This document shows, piece by piece, positions 23,036-31,727 of a stretch of 64,000 bases of DNA. Every line of letters begins with the position of its first letter. Positions within the stretch are counted from its first letter, which is position 1. The notes under the pieces were generated by a model. That model worked only from the letters and a program-made list of their open reading frames with translations, was not told where the DNA came from and ran no database searches. The position numbers and the translations under genes are program-made. Origin of the DNA: Rhizophagus clarus (Eukaryota > Glomeromycota > Glomeromycetes > Glomerales > Glomeraceae); the NCBI GenBank assembly GCA_015698045.1, contig BLAL01000218.1, positions 62,001-126,000 on the forward strand, given 5' to 3'.

Positions 23036-24325
23036 ATGGTTAGAAAAATAAGAAGTGATAAGAAAATTACAATCTGTAATAGTTGTGGGCAAAAATGCGC
23101 AACACCTCAAAAACTTCGTGAGCATCTTAGACGAAAAAATCCATGTAAACCTAAAACTGATACTCCAATTCAATCGCCTGTTCAAGAAGATAACCAAGAA
23201 GTTAACAAACAACCTGTTCAAGAGGCTATCCAAGAACCTCTTCAAATACTAACCCAAGAAATTAACCAAAATCCTGTTCAAGAGGCAATTCAAGACTCTA
23301 GTAAAGATATTCCTTTCAAAAACCCTAATATCGAATGGAATTATCAGGATATAAAAAGAAAATTAGGCACTTATAAAAACTTGCAACAGGAAACATGTTG
23401 TAGGCCAGAGGAGTTTGATAGAAAGCGTTTCTACTTAGAGATGAAAAAAGAGTGTGATCGACCATATACAGGTATAACTACTTCAAAATGGAGTTCATTT
23501 CTATATTCAGCAATCCAATATTTACAACGGAGATTTGATAGAGAGAGGGGGGGTCATATAGATGTGAAGGGGGTTGTAGCTGAAATTCGTAAAGAAATAT
23601 TTCCAGAAAGGTTAACAACAAGTGAAACAGAACTTCCTAAGATCCCAGAGGAAGCAGTCAGATTTATTAATCCAAATAATCGTAAGCCTGGTGAACACTT
23701 CAGAAAATGGGGAGCGAGATTGCTAAAGAGATGGAAAGAACTTGAACTAGGTGATAGAGATAGACCAGAAAACTTGCATGAATGCAATCTTCTAAATCAT
23801 GATCTTGAGCAATTGGATCCTGAAGCAAGTAGGCCACCTACAAAAGAAGAATATGAAGAGTACTGTAGGCAAGAAAAGGCAAATAATGAAGAATTCAAGC
23901 GTTTGGGAGGAATTACTGAAGAACAAGAAAGAGATATAGAATTTAGGGAGCAAGAAGAATTAGGCACAGCACTTAAAAGAAGAGCCATAGCTGTGCATCG
24001 TGCAAAAGTCCCACGATCTCATCCAGACAATGGAAGTGATATACGAAAAATGCTAGAAAGCCGAAGAAGACAATTTAAGGAAATACTTGAAAAAGAATTT
24101 GATAAGCGTGGACAATTTAAGTTTGCTCTATGTTCTCTAACCAAATTTCTTATAGATGATAAGCCTGGGAATGATAAAGCAGGAAAAAAGAATTCACGAA
24201 CTGATTGGCTTAGAAATACACAAATTATAGTCTATAATAGAGCTGAAATAGATGATTACTTAAGCAATGCTTTCGAACAAATTCTATACCAAGTGGAGGA
24301 GAGAGGAGGTAAGACTAATGCTTAA
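23036..24325 (+). CDS. 429-aa zinc-finger protein; matches N-terminal module of pPolB polyproteins
   Basis: Residues 14-37 form a CX2CX12HX6C zinc finger (CNSCGQKC...H...C). A Gln-rich repeat follows ('PVQE.NQE' four times, residues 50-95), then a charged helical middle (residues 140-310). The end (about 355-425: GQFKFALCSLTKFL ... NTQIIVYNRAEIDDYL ... QILYQVEERG) resembles the segment that in many Polinton-type polymerase proteins lies just upstream of the 'IINIQNxDxxCFxW' domain. That domain begins the polymerase gene here (31,854). The module thus seems split off into its own gene. The shared leader with the polymerase gene supports linked expression. Its 3' end overlaps the integrase 3' end by 11 bp (tail to tail). 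Exact function unknown; a role in replication is inferred. Confidence 0.65.
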   Translation: MVRKIRSDKKITICNSCGQKCATPQKLREHLRRKNPCKPKTDTPIQSPVQEDNQEVNKQPVQEAIQEPLQILTQEINQNPVQEAIQDSSKDIPFKNPNIEWNYQDIKRKLGTYKNLQQETCCRPEEFDRKRFYLEMKKECDRPYTGITTSKWSSFLYSAIQYLQRRFDRERGGHIDVKGVVAEIRKEIFPERLTTSETELPKIPEEAVRFINPNNRKPGEHFRKWGARLLKRWKELELGDRDRPENLHECNLLNHDLEQLDPEASRPPTKEEYEEYCRQEKANNEEFKRLGGITEEQERDIEFREQEELGTALKRRAIAVHRAKVPRSHPDNGSDIRKMLESRRRQFKEILEKEFDKRGQFKFALCSLTKFLIDDKPGNDKAGKKNSRTDWLRNTQIIVYNRAEIDDYLSNAFEQILYQVEERGGKTNA

Positions 24326-25412
24326 GTATCCATTGAGGTGGTAATTGCACATCCTTTACGATCTGTAGTTCTTCTCTCACGAATGAACGCTCAGGGCCAT
24401 TATAAAGTTTATAGAGAACTGGTTGATTTTCTTTTAGCAAATATGATTCAATTATAAAAACTTCAAGAGACCAATTGCAGTCGGTTGCTCTTTTTTTTCC
24501 TCCTTCTAGATCACTAGGTTCAAAAAGATATCGAACTTCAGTATAGCTTGGTAAAATTGCTTCATCATAGCCAATTGAACGTCTAGCAGGCCAAGAGGGT
24601 TTAGCCTTAACCTGCTTCTTTTTTATAGCCTTAGCAGGAGACATACTTATAAGGTTTGTTATTGAAATATTAATATCTTTAACAATTATAGGCAAGTTCT
24701 GTACCCAAGACCTAGATCTTTCAGATAAATGCAATGTTAATAAGTCATGTGCGTCTTGTATACGAAATAATCTTTTAGCTAATGTTTGATTATATCTCTC
24801 AACAATACCCATAGTACGCTTAGATTTAGCCTTCTGAATTTTCACGCCATGCTCTCTCATTAATTTCTCACAATCACCCCTAAACTCTGGCCCCCTATCA
24901 GTGATTAATAATTTCGGCCAGACCAGAGGAATTTCAGGATCATCATAAATTTTCTCAAGTGCTCGAGCAATAGTCTTTGAAGTTAAGATTCCCTCTCTAT
25001 CCTTGACACTATATGCACCAATAGGAATAGATGCTTTATATCTAGAAGCAACGTCCACTACATTAAGACAAAAAAGATAAGTAATTCGTCCTACTTTATC
25101 ATAAGGCATATAAAGAACATCTGCCTGATGGACTTCATTGGGCGTAGTAATAGAGGAAAAACTTGCATAAGGAATATATCTAGGACGAGGTTTATGTATT
25201 TGGTGAACAGCCTGTCTCTCAAGCCAGTCATTCACTTCATCAATAGTAAAATCATATCCAGCCTTAATAGAAGCTTCAAACAATTTTTTAGCATTTCTCT
25301 GATAACCAATAGGTTGATAATAAATCTTTTTCAAAGCAATAGAAATATCAAGATTTCGAGCCTCACCAGAATCTATAGGAATAATAGGTAACAATGAGGG
25401 TTGAGCAGACAT
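24315..25412 (-). CDS. Retroviral-type (rve) integrase, Polinton class
   Basis: 365 residues with an RNase-H-fold integrase core. The first Asp is in VHQADVLYMP (D98), the second in LLITDRGPEF (D172), and the Glu in MGIVERYNQTLAKRLF (E205), giving D-73-D-32-E. A C-terminal SH3/chromo-like segment (TEVRYLFEPSDLEGG ... QPVLYKLYNG ... EELQIV) is typical of Polinton integrases. No HHCC finger is visible at the N-terminus. It would cut and join the element ends and produce the 5-6 bp target duplication. It is divergent from the Gag-like gene, whose start codon lies 19 bp inside this gene. All catalytic residues are present, so it is probably functional. Confidence 0.92.
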   Translation of the reverse strand: MSAQPSLLPIIPIDSGEARNLDISIALKKIYYQPIGYQRNAKKLFEASIKAGYDFTIDEVNDWLERQAVHQIHKPRPRYIPYASFSSITTPNEVHQADVLYMPYDKVGRITYLFCLNVVDVASRYKASIPIGAYSVKDREGILTSKTIARALEKIYDDPEIPLVWPKLLITDRGPEFRGDCEKLMREHGVKIQKAKSKRTMGIVERYNQTLAKRLFRIQDAHDLLTLHLSERSRSWVQNLPIIVKDINISITNLISMSPAKAIKKKQVKAKPSWPARRSIGYDEAILPSYTEVRYLFEPSDLEGGKKRATDCNWSLEVFIIESYLLKENQPVLYKLYNGPERSFVREELQIVKDVQLPPQWILKH

Positions 25413-27370
25413 ATCTTGATCAGCTAAATAGCAACTTTGATCTAGGGATAAAGTTAGTACAAAAGAAAATCCACAAACTAGAAGAGGAAATTAAAGCCTG
25501 TGAGCGATATATTTCTCATCTTGAAAAGAATCTTCAATCTTATGATGATGAAGTTAATCAGCTAAAGGATAAATGTAAGGTCATCCTAGGTGAGCTTAAA
25601 AAATGTCAGGATCATCTGGAGCTAAAAGAGGAGGCATTAGTTATTCAAGATAATCGAATTATCCAGCTAGAAGACATAATAGATAAACTTAAATCTCGTA
25701 TACAAGAATTATCTAAATCTAATAATAATCATTCCGAAGAAGAACAAAAAAATATGGCAATACCTGATATTTTAATAAATATTGCTAGAGCGCTAGATCG
25801 GGTGGAATCATATTTTGATGGGGATACATCATTCAACCCCAAAAATACACTAGATGGTATACGAATCTTATTAACAACTGCTCGTGAACTTATGCAAAGA
25901 AATGCTCAAGATGCTATTAACATGCAAGGTTTATACCGTACAGCTAATGAGCGAATCAATGCCCTTAGGAATGAATTAACAAATACTAGAAATGATTATA
26001 TTCAAGCTCAGCTACTGACTTTAGCATATAATAATGAGGTAAATGAGCGTCGACGTTGGTGGCAAATAGCACAGGATAGGCAAACTAATGGACAAAGGAT
26101 AGCCTTAAGAAAGCAAAATCGAATAAATGTATTAATAGGAGAAAAAGCTATTCTTCAGCGAATAAATCAGAGACGCAAAGCAGAGGCAGAATTAGCAGAA
26201 TTCAATCGGGCATTTGTATTTAATAGATACCAAAAATGGAAGGGTAGGGAATTAAATTCACGACAAATTATTTTGAATTTACAAAACAATCCTCCAGGAA
26301 ACATGGCTACAATACAAGATGTCATGCATACATTAGCACCATTACTTGCACAATTACCCAATTATGATGGGCAGGAACCACCAGACGTATATTATCAAAA
26401 GCTTAGAAATATAAATGAGATGGCACGTCCTTTAGCCGTTGCTGGCTTTAATGCCGTTGCAAGATGTCAAGTTATGATAAATAAAATGACAGGTAGGTTT
26501 GCACCTGTTCCTGCCAATGATCCTTATGCAGGAGGTAATCCAGCTATTAATACTGAACCTCTCTTCCTAAACTGGTTGCGTGAAAAATATAGAGAAGTTA
26601 TGGTAGGGACTAACCGAAGTGCTATATTTGCTCTTGTTAATGAAAAGTTTTTAGAGACAGATACTCCAGATAGTTATGAAAAACGAATCAAACCACTAGT
26701 ACAAGCAATGCCAGATGCTGATGCCTTACCTTATCTATTTAATCAATTGCCTTCTGATTTAGAAATGAGAGTTAGAATTGCTACTCCTGCTACAGTCATT
26801 GCATTTTTTACAGACTTGCGTAATATATGGCATGAAAGTGCAGGCAAAAGAATACAAGCTCATACAATAGCTCCAGTTAATTATAAAGCTCAACCACAAA
26901 AAGATGATTTTAAAATTCGTCTAGCAAGAGATTTGGGATATACAGGAATAGGAACAGATGACGCTACATTAGAAAATTTTATTTATGAAGAACTTAAAAA
27001 GAGATTAGGAGGTCAAACAGCTCATGTTAGAAAGAGTCCCTTTACACCCAGAAGTGCCTATGCCACAAAGAAAGTTGTTAGAAAGGTAGTGCCAAGTAAA
27101 GCATCAAGTAAACTTGTCCGGCATTGCTCAGTATGTGGAAATGCTGGACATACAAAGGCTAATTGCCCCAGACTAAAGCGGACTAAAAAAGTTAATTATG
27201 TATACCAAAATGAGGAAGAAGATCCTGAAGACTCTGAAGATTCTGAAGAATACATATTGGAAGAAGATTCTGAAGAAGAAATTGAAGATGATAATGAGGA
27301 TGATATTGATGACGAATCACGAAATTGCTATGCTTTAAAAAAAAAGTGGTGCGAAGTGGAGTACCTATAA
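25394..27370 (+). CDS. Gag-like protein with coiled coil and zinc knuckle
   Basis: 658 residues. Residues 1-120 form a long coiled coil (KIHKLEEEIKACERYISHLE and onward). MAIPDILINIARAL at residue 121 is an alternative start. The middle (about residues 380-500) has the retrotransposon-gag-like pattern: FLNWLREKYREV, then YEKRIKPLVQAMPDADALP, then LPSDLEMRVRIATPATV. A CCHC zinc knuckle follows at C578, C581, H586, C591 (CSVCGNAGHTKANC), then a very acidic tail (EDSEDSEE). This is the organisation of Gag capsid plus nucleocapsid in Gypsy-like elements. The gene ends at 27,370, but a 9-A run at 27,337-27,345 would allow a -1 shift into the next frame. In a polymerase/integrase element a Gag-like shell protein is unexpected and may replace the jelly-roll capsid (inference). 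Confidence 0.8.
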   Translation: MRVEQTYLDQLNSNFDLGIKLVQKKIHKLEEEIKACERYISHLEKNLQSYDDEVNQLKDKCKVILGELKKCQDHLELKEEALVIQDNRIIQLEDIIDKLKSRIQELSKSNNNHSEEEQKNMAIPDILINIARALDRVESYFDGDTSFNPKNTLDGIRILLTTARELMQRNAQDAINMQGLYRTANERINALRNELTNTRNDYIQAQLLTLAYNNEVNERRRWWQIAQDRQTNGQRIALRKQNRINVLIGEKAILQRINQRRKAEAELAEFNRAFVFNRYQKWKGRELNSRQIILNLQNNPPGNMATIQDVMHTLAPLLAQLPNYDGQEPPDVYYQKLRNINEMARPLAVAGFNAVARCQVMINKMTGRFAPVPANDPYAGGNPAINTEPLFLNWLREKYREVMVGTNRSAIFALVNEKFLETDTPDSYEKRIKPLVQAMPDADALPYLFNQLPSDLEMRVRIATPATVIAFFTDLRNIWHESAGKRIQAHTIAPVNYKAQPQKDDFKIRLARDLGYTGIGTDDATLENFIYEELKKRLGGQTAHVRKSPFTPRSAYATKKVVRKVVPSKASSKLVRHCSVCGNAGHTKANCPRLKRTKKVNYVYQNEEEDPEDSEDSEEYILEEDSEEEIEDDNEDDIDDESRNCYALKKKWCEVEYL

Positions 27371-27774
27371 AAAAGAGTATCAAATCAAAAGAAGGAACCA
27401 CCAAGAAGTCCCCTACTTCCAAATCTCGTACTAGTAATATAGCCATAGCTACAGATCTAATGTATCAAATAGCATTAAAATCGTCAATAGCATCATTAGT
27501 CCCTTATTGTCCTAGAGAGATTCTTATAGAAATTTCAAAATTTATTAATATGATATTCCCCAAAATAAAAGACCATTGCTTGAATACAGAAATGCCAAAT
27601 GATACGGTTAAAAGAAGGGAATTAGCATGGGAAAATGTTACAAAAAAATTTCAAGATATCTTATTTCCACTAATACAAGCCACAAATACCGAACAAAAAC
27701 TTCTTTACAAGTTCCAGAAAATAATAATGAATCTGTTCCAAATGCTCCCAGCCCAAATGAAGATATGGTTATAG
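27325..27774 (+). CDS. Linker frame between Gag-like and protease frames (-1 to Gag)
   Basis: This open frame overlaps the end of the Gag-like gene and has no ATG until codon 46 (27,460), so it is most simply read by a -1 shift from Gag at 27,337-27,346. In the Gag frame the run reads TTA AAA AAA AAG, a perfect A_AAA_AAA heptamer. The product starts basic and Ser/Thr/Lys-rich, then becomes helical (YCPREILIEISKFINMIF). No domain is recognised. It ends at 27,774 after overlapping the protease frame. Alternatively an A is missing from the run in the assembly or by mutation, and Gag and linker are one frame. Confidence 0.5.
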   Translation: MLCFKKKVVRSGVPIKKSIKSKEGTTKKSPTSKSRTSNIAIATDLMYQIALKSSIASLVPYCPREILIEISKFINMIFPKIKDHCLNTEMPNDTVKRRELAWENVTKKFQDILFPLIQATNTEQKLLYKFQKIIMNLFQMLPAQMKIWL

Positions 27775-28421
27775 CAGATTCTACTAAAATAAAGGAAATT
27801 AATACTACATCCTCTAGCTATGCTAAACCAGAGAGCATTCGATTAGATTATGCCATTAAGGCTTATGCTACAGCTCAAAAAAAAAATAGCCAAATATATT
27901 GGCCAAAACCCTTGGAGATAAATTTTCTCCAGATAAAGGATGCCGATGATGTTGCGACTATTTATTGTAAAATAGGAGGTTTGGTTATACCTTGTGCAAT
28001 GATTGATACAGGCTCTGATTCATCCATATTTTCAGATAATATTGCTGAACTTGTCGAAGAGCTTTTAGGTATTAAAATTAATAGGAAGAAAATTCATAGG
28101 CTTAATGGAGTCGCAAGTCAATCTGTATCTATTGGCACTATGGACAATGTTCCCATAACAATTGGTTCTGGAGAAAATACAGCTACTATCACGGATGAAT
28201 TTTCTGTTGTACCTGCAGAGAAGGACCAGAATGGAAATGCTAAATCTTTAGTAATTCTTGGAACACCATGGCAACATCGGGCTGGATGGGAGCCTTTAAT
28301 AAAAGGAGAATTTAAGGCCATATGTAATGGAAAGACTATTACCATTCCCCTATCAGTTCATAAATCTCAGCGTAATATCTTCACTGTAGAGAAGGGGCAA
28401 GAATCTGTAAAAAAAAACTAG
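27627..28421 (+). CDS. Retropepsin-like aspartic protease frame
   Basis: 264 codons from ATG 27,627. The protease core has the catalytic AMIDTGSDSSIFS (D127-T-G-S) and the second-half VILGTPW signature of retropepsins, with about 80 residues between, as in LTR-retrotransposon proteases. The frame is -1 relative to the linker frame. In the overlap the linker codons ACA AAA AAA TTT (27,640-27,651) again form an A_AAA_AAA heptamer, so the protease can be made as a Gag-linker-protease fusion. One Asp per chain means it would act as a dimer to process the polyprotein (family knowledge). It ends with GTA AAA AAA AAC TAG, a third slippery run. Confidence 0.8.
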   Translation: MGKCYKKISRYLISTNTSHKYRTKTSLQVPENNNESVPNAPSPNEDMVIADSTKIKEINTTSSSYAKPESIRLDYAIKAYATAQKKNSQIYWPKPLEINFLQIKDADDVATIYCKIGGLVIPCAMIDTGSDSSIFSDNIAELVEELLGIKINRKKIHRLNGVASQSVSIGTMDNVPITIGSGENTATITDEFSVVPAEKDQNGNAKSLVILGTPWQHRAGWEPLIKGEFKAICNGKTITIPLSVHKSQRNIFTVEKGQESVKKN

Positions 28422-28711
28422 CTAGCAAACGATCTAATAAGGAACGTATATGTAAAAGATGTGGTAAGGAATTCTTATATCCATCTAAACTTGAACAACA
28501 TTTAGCTAATAAAACTCCATGTATTTTTTCTTCCAATAGTTTAGCAAGTAGTTCTAGTAGTTCAAGTAGTTCAAGTAGTTCAAGTGGTTCAAGTGGTTCA
28601 AGTGGTTCAAGTACTTCAAGTACTTCAAGTACTTCAAGTAGTTCAAATACTTCAAGTAGTTCTAAAAGTTTGACAAAAAATATGGTGCCTATTCGACTAT
28701 TTTTGGCATGA
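28412..28711 (+). CDS. Zinc finger plus Ser/Thr-rich tail frame (-1 to protease)
   Basis: An open frame of about 99 codons without an ATG at its start, entered by a -1 shift at the 9-A run 28,409-28,417 that ends the protease frame. It encodes CKRCGKEFLYPSKLEQH...C, the same CX2CX12HX6C finger found at the N-terminus of the 429-aa protein. A Ser/Thr/Gly-rich stretch from a hexanucleotide minisatellite (ttcaag tag/tgg/tac variants, about 28,548-28,660) follows, ending TGA at 28,709. The conserved zinc-finger spacing shows this is coding sequence. Its 3' end overlaps the converging coiled-coil gene by 15 bp. Confidence 0.6.
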   Translation, partial: KKLASKRSNKERICKRCGKEFLYPSKLEQHLANKTPCIFSSNSLASSSSSSSSSSSSSGSSGSSGSSTSSTSSTSSSSNTSSSSKSLTKNMVPIRLFLA

Positions 28712-29620
28712 TATAACCTTTTGAAGTTCTTGAATAAGATGATCAGAAAGTTTTGTATGAATAGAAGAACGAAATGAATATTTTTTTCGGATATGTGGAT
28801 TATCCGGTGCATTAGCACGCCATCTATTCCACAAGTCTTTGGCATTTTTTTCATAAAAACTAATTGGCTCTAGAGTACTATCAATACAGCCAGGATGAAT
28901 AGAACGGATTTCATCATTATAAGCAATAATTGTTTGATCTTTAGAATAGATAATATCATCCAATATCTTGATAATATCTTTAACCGAAGAAAGGATATAT
29001 TTAAGATCCTTTATTTCATTCTTAGATCGTGATAGTAATGCAGATAACTTGCCAATCTCTTTATCTTTTTCAATATTGGCTTTATCCAAGGCAGAGATAC
29101 GAGATTGGTATTGTTTTTCCAAGTCAGCCTTACTGGATTTATATTGCTCTTCTAGCTGATACCTAAGTGAATATAATTTCTGCTTCATATCTACCATACA
29201 GTTATTATATTCTCTCACTTTTCGAGCTAAAAGAGTATCATATTCATCTTTTAAACGTTTGCGTTCTTCAGAAACTTGAGTCTCAATAGTTTTCTTAATA
29301 CTATTTTCCTGTTGTTGTACACGAAGTTCACGCTCTTCTAACTGTTTCTCAAATCCATCTAACCGAGATAATGTACTAGAACCATCAGAAGTGGTATTTG
29401 CTTCAATCTTTAGCTTTTGACGATTTTTTTTATTAAAGTATCTTCCAACTTCTTTAGTAAGTAATTCCTCAATATCTAAACGAATACCTTTAGCCTGTTC
29501 CTCCGATAGTGGATTACTTTTGCGAGTTGTTAGTCGTAACCATGCATCCTTTTTTATGGATTGAGGTAATTGGTCAAGCAAATTCTTATAGTGTTCATTA
29601 AAATGTGGTTGGCTTGCCAT
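28697..29620 (-). CDS. Coiled-coil protein of unknown function
   Basis: I choose ATG 29,620 (MASQPHFNEHYKN). The frame stays open upstream to 29,761, but that part overlaps repetitive AT-rich DNA and has no compositional match. 307 residues: an N-terminal globular part (residues 1-80, LLDQLPQSIKKDAWLRLT), then a continuous coiled coil (about 85-225, heptads such as KQLEERELRVQQQEN), then a short C-terminal domain (FYEKNAKDLWNRWRAN ... HLIQELQKV). It resembles a structural or scaffold protein. Family not recognised. It converges on the Ser-rich tail frame. Confidence 0.6.
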   Translation of the reverse strand: MASQPHFNEHYKNLLDQLPQSIKKDAWLRLTTRKSNPLSEEQAKGIRLDIEELLTKEVGRYFNKKNRQKLKIEANTTSDGSSTLSRLDGFEKQLEERELRVQQQENSIKKTIETQVSEERKRLKDEYDTLLARKVREYNNCMVDMKQKLYSLRYQLEEQYKSSKADLEKQYQSRISALDKANIEKDKEIGKLSALLSRSKNEIKDLKYILSSVKDIIKILDDIIYSKDQTIIAYNDEIRSIHPGCIDSTLEPISFYEKNAKDLWNRWRANAPDNPHIRKKYSFRSSIHTKLSDHLIQELQKVISCQK

Positions 29621-29921
29621 GTTCGAATAGGGTAAGTAATATGTAGTTTTAGAAAATTCCTGGAAGAAAATTATTCCTGGAAGTTTAGAAATTCCATATT
29701 TTCCCAGAAGTTTGGGTATTCCATATATTTTTAGTAAAAGTTTCCGTCTAGAATTAGCCAAAAAAATTGCTGAAGCCTATATTCTGGGAAAAAAATACCA
29801 AGAAAATGCCAGAGAAAATGCCTTTCCTTGTCCAAGAATTGCGGAAGATTATCCTGAAATTTATAAGGAGGAGAATGTGAACCGAGTTCACAATGTCACG
29901 TGTATGGCGCAGTAATTTAAC
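29621..29921. other. Gene-poor stretch inside the element
   Basis: About 300 bp between two minus-strand genes. It contains short repeated 'ttcctggaag/ttcccagaag' motifs and a plus-strand open frame (29,712-29,915, ending NVNRVHNVTCMAQ) with no recognisable feature. It probably holds the promoter of the coiled-coil gene. Confidence 0.35.
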
Positions 29922-30137
29922 CTATTTCCCTTTCTTGTCTAAGCTCTGCAAAAGGTCAGAAACATCTAATGGCAACGGTTTTTTCAAATCAGATTTTATC
30001 AAATTTATCATGTCTTCCAATTTATCCAGGCTATCCATTAGAGCTTGTGCTGATTTTGTCAGATCAGGGAATATAAGGGATGAGGAATCATAGTCAAGCT
30101 GGCTCGTCTCTGGATTCTCTTTTTTATTGCTTTCCAT
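29922..30137 (-). CDS. Small helical protein (71 aa), unknown
   Basis: MESNKKENPETSQLDYDSS followed by a helical segment rich in Leu, Asp and Lys (LMDSLDKLEDMINLIKSDLK). Placement fits the compact minus-strand cluster. No family is recognised. The short spacing to its neighbours and clean composition support it, but it could be spurious. Confidence 0.4.
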   Translation of the reverse strand: MESNKKENPETSQLDYDSSSLIFPDLTKSAQALMDSLDKLEDMINLIKSDLKKPLPLDVSDLLQSLDKKGK

Positions 30138-30171
30138 TTCTTATCTGTGGAAAATAGTCTAAATAATTTGA

Positions 30172-30876
30172 CTAAGAATAATTAGATCGGTCCCAACCTC
30201 TAGTTATACCAAAATATTTTAATTTAAGATACAATCTAGTTTCTCTGATAGTTTTATAAGTAATTCTACAACCTTGAATATGAAGTGCTTGGAGTTTTAG
30301 GCAGGAATGAATAATATTACAAATTGATTCTTCAGAAAACTCTATACGGAAAGAAATATCTAGATATTCTAATTTATAGCATGAATTTGCGATTGCATAT
30401 AGACCTTTATCAGTTATTAATCCAGTATCATCTACTCTACGATAATTAAATCCCAAGTTGAGATACTTCAGATTGGGATATGATTCTGCTATTCGATTTA
30501 ATGTTTTATCACTGAATCCCATACTATCATTCAAATTTAAATGAATTATATTTGGGAATAGATGTGTAATATGTTTGATTTTTTTATCTGAAAGTTGCCA
30601 GTATCTTGGAATTTCTAAATGAGTTACATTCAAATAATAAAATGGTTTGGTCCCAAAGAGACTCTTCTGCTTCTCACATATTATTTTCATAAAAATTTTT
30701 TGTATGTTACTATTCTTTAGCTCAACTCGTTTCCATAGAACAGAAACACCGCATCTGTACCATAATCGGCAGACAAATAGAATGGGATAGAGGGATTTAT
30801 CTATTGCTAGGAAATATAAAATATGATTTAATAGTTCTGGTAAATATATAACTCTTAAATGTGTCATAATTAACAA
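30172..30876 (-). CDS. F-box/leucine-rich-repeat protein
   Basis: Up to 234 residues. The N-terminus has the F-box pattern LPELLNHILYFL...YPILFVCRLWYRCG. LRRs of the cysteine-containing type follow (HLNLNDSMGFSDKTLNRIA, LKYLNLGF, LEYLDISFRIEFSEESI, LQALHIQGCRITYKT). F-box proteins link substrates to SCF ubiquitin ligases (family knowledge). The gene is divergent from a second F-box gene only 22 bp away. F-box genes are abundant in the host, so this is probably a captured host gene used by the element. Start could be Met1 or Met4. Confidence 0.75.
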   Translation of the reverse strand: MLIMTHLRVIYLPELLNHILYFLAIDKSLYPILFVCRLWYRCGVSVLWKRVELKNSNIQKIFMKIICEKQKSLFGTKPFYYLNVTHLEIPRYWQLSDKKIKHITHLFPNIIHLNLNDSMGFSDKTLNRIAESYPNLKYLNLGFNYRRVDDTGLITDKGLYAIANSCYKLEYLDISFRIEFSEESICNIIHSCLKLQALHIQGCRITYKTIRETRLYLKLKYFGITRGWDRSNYS

Positions 30877-30898
30877 ATATTATATGCTAATTTAAAAT

Positions 30899-31483
30899 AT
30901 GCATAACACCCTAGCTTTACCCGAATTACTAGAAGCTATCTTTGCCTTTCTTAGTAGGAAAGATCTCTATAGGAGTTGTGCTAGAGTAAACCACCAATGG
31001 AATGCTGTATCTAAGCTTATTATTCAGAAAAAAAGGAAAGCTGAATTTATTAGTATTCCCAGTATTCGTGATAATATTATTTCTTACCTTTATGATGATG
31101 ATCTCAGTCTTACTGAAATTGTTAACTATTGCAAAGTAAGTGATACATGGAGTGATATTTTTAATCGATTAAGTACAAGGACTATTTCGCTTTCTATATT
31201 ATATGATCATAAAGATTTCTTAAATTCTTCTCGCTATAGTAGAAGTCAACTACTTCATAATAAAAAACAATTTTTAGTCTATTTTACACGTCGTAAAATG
31301 CAATATTATTTAAAACAGGACTATGAACTAAACAGGTACTATCAGGATGTCTGTTCGCTTTACGAACTAAGGAATGAATTTCTTAGACTGGCCAGAGTTT
31401 TCCAATCCTATGACTATGACTATACTGTTGATGATGAATTTCATAGGCTAGTCAAGTCTTTTCAGTCTATTAGATTTCCTTGA
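30899..31483 (+). CDS. F-box protein (194 aa)
   Basis: MHNTLALPELLEAIFAFL followed by RSCARVNHQWNAVS, a clear F-box in residues 5-45. The remaining residues are Tyr- and Arg-rich without recognised repeats. It forms a head-to-head pair with the F-box/LRR gene, with only 22 bp between start codons, so both must use overlapping or internal promoters. The C-terminal part may recognise a substrate; nothing shows which. Confidence 0.7.
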   Translation: MHNTLALPELLEAIFAFLSRKDLYRSCARVNHQWNAVSKLIIQKKRKAEFISIPSIRDNIISYLYDDDLSLTEIVNYCKVSDTWSDIFNRLSTRTISLSILYDHKDFLNSSRYSRSQLLHNKKQFLVYFTRRKMQYYLKQDYELNRYYQDVCSLYELRNEFLRLARVFQSYDYDYTVDDEFHRLVKSFQSIRFP

Positions 31484-31656
31484 TAATTATTTTGCACAAA
31501 ATCTAACTCTCGTGCTAATCTATCTAATGTTAATTGTAGTCCAATTATATAAACTTTTTGACGATCTTCTGCTCTAACCTCATTTTGGAATACCATTTTG
31601 ATATTCTTTTTTACTTCATCTATAATATCCTCTAATCCGACTATGCTGGTTGTCAT
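31462..31656 (-). CDS. Small protein (64 aa), unknown
   Basis: MTTSIVGLEDIIDEVKKNI ... LTLDRLARELDFVQNNYQG: an amphipathic helical protein overlapping the end of the F-box gene by 22 bp (tail to tail). No family is recognised. Its dense packing is similar to its neighbours, but it is short enough to be chance. Confidence 0.35.
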   Translation of the reverse strand: MTTSIVGLEDIIDEVKKNIKMVFQNEVRAEDRQKVYIIGLQLTLDRLARELDFVQNNYQGNLID

Positions 31657-31727
31657 TTTAGTGATTTACTTAACTAATGTTTTTTATTTCAATTGCTAAA
31701 TTTAACCTTCTAAAACCATTTTTGGCA

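Noticed and set aside
28381-28854. Minus-strand frame of 157 codons with Leu/Glu repeats
   Set aside because: It is the antisense of the Ser-rich minisatellite and the coiled-coil gene end.
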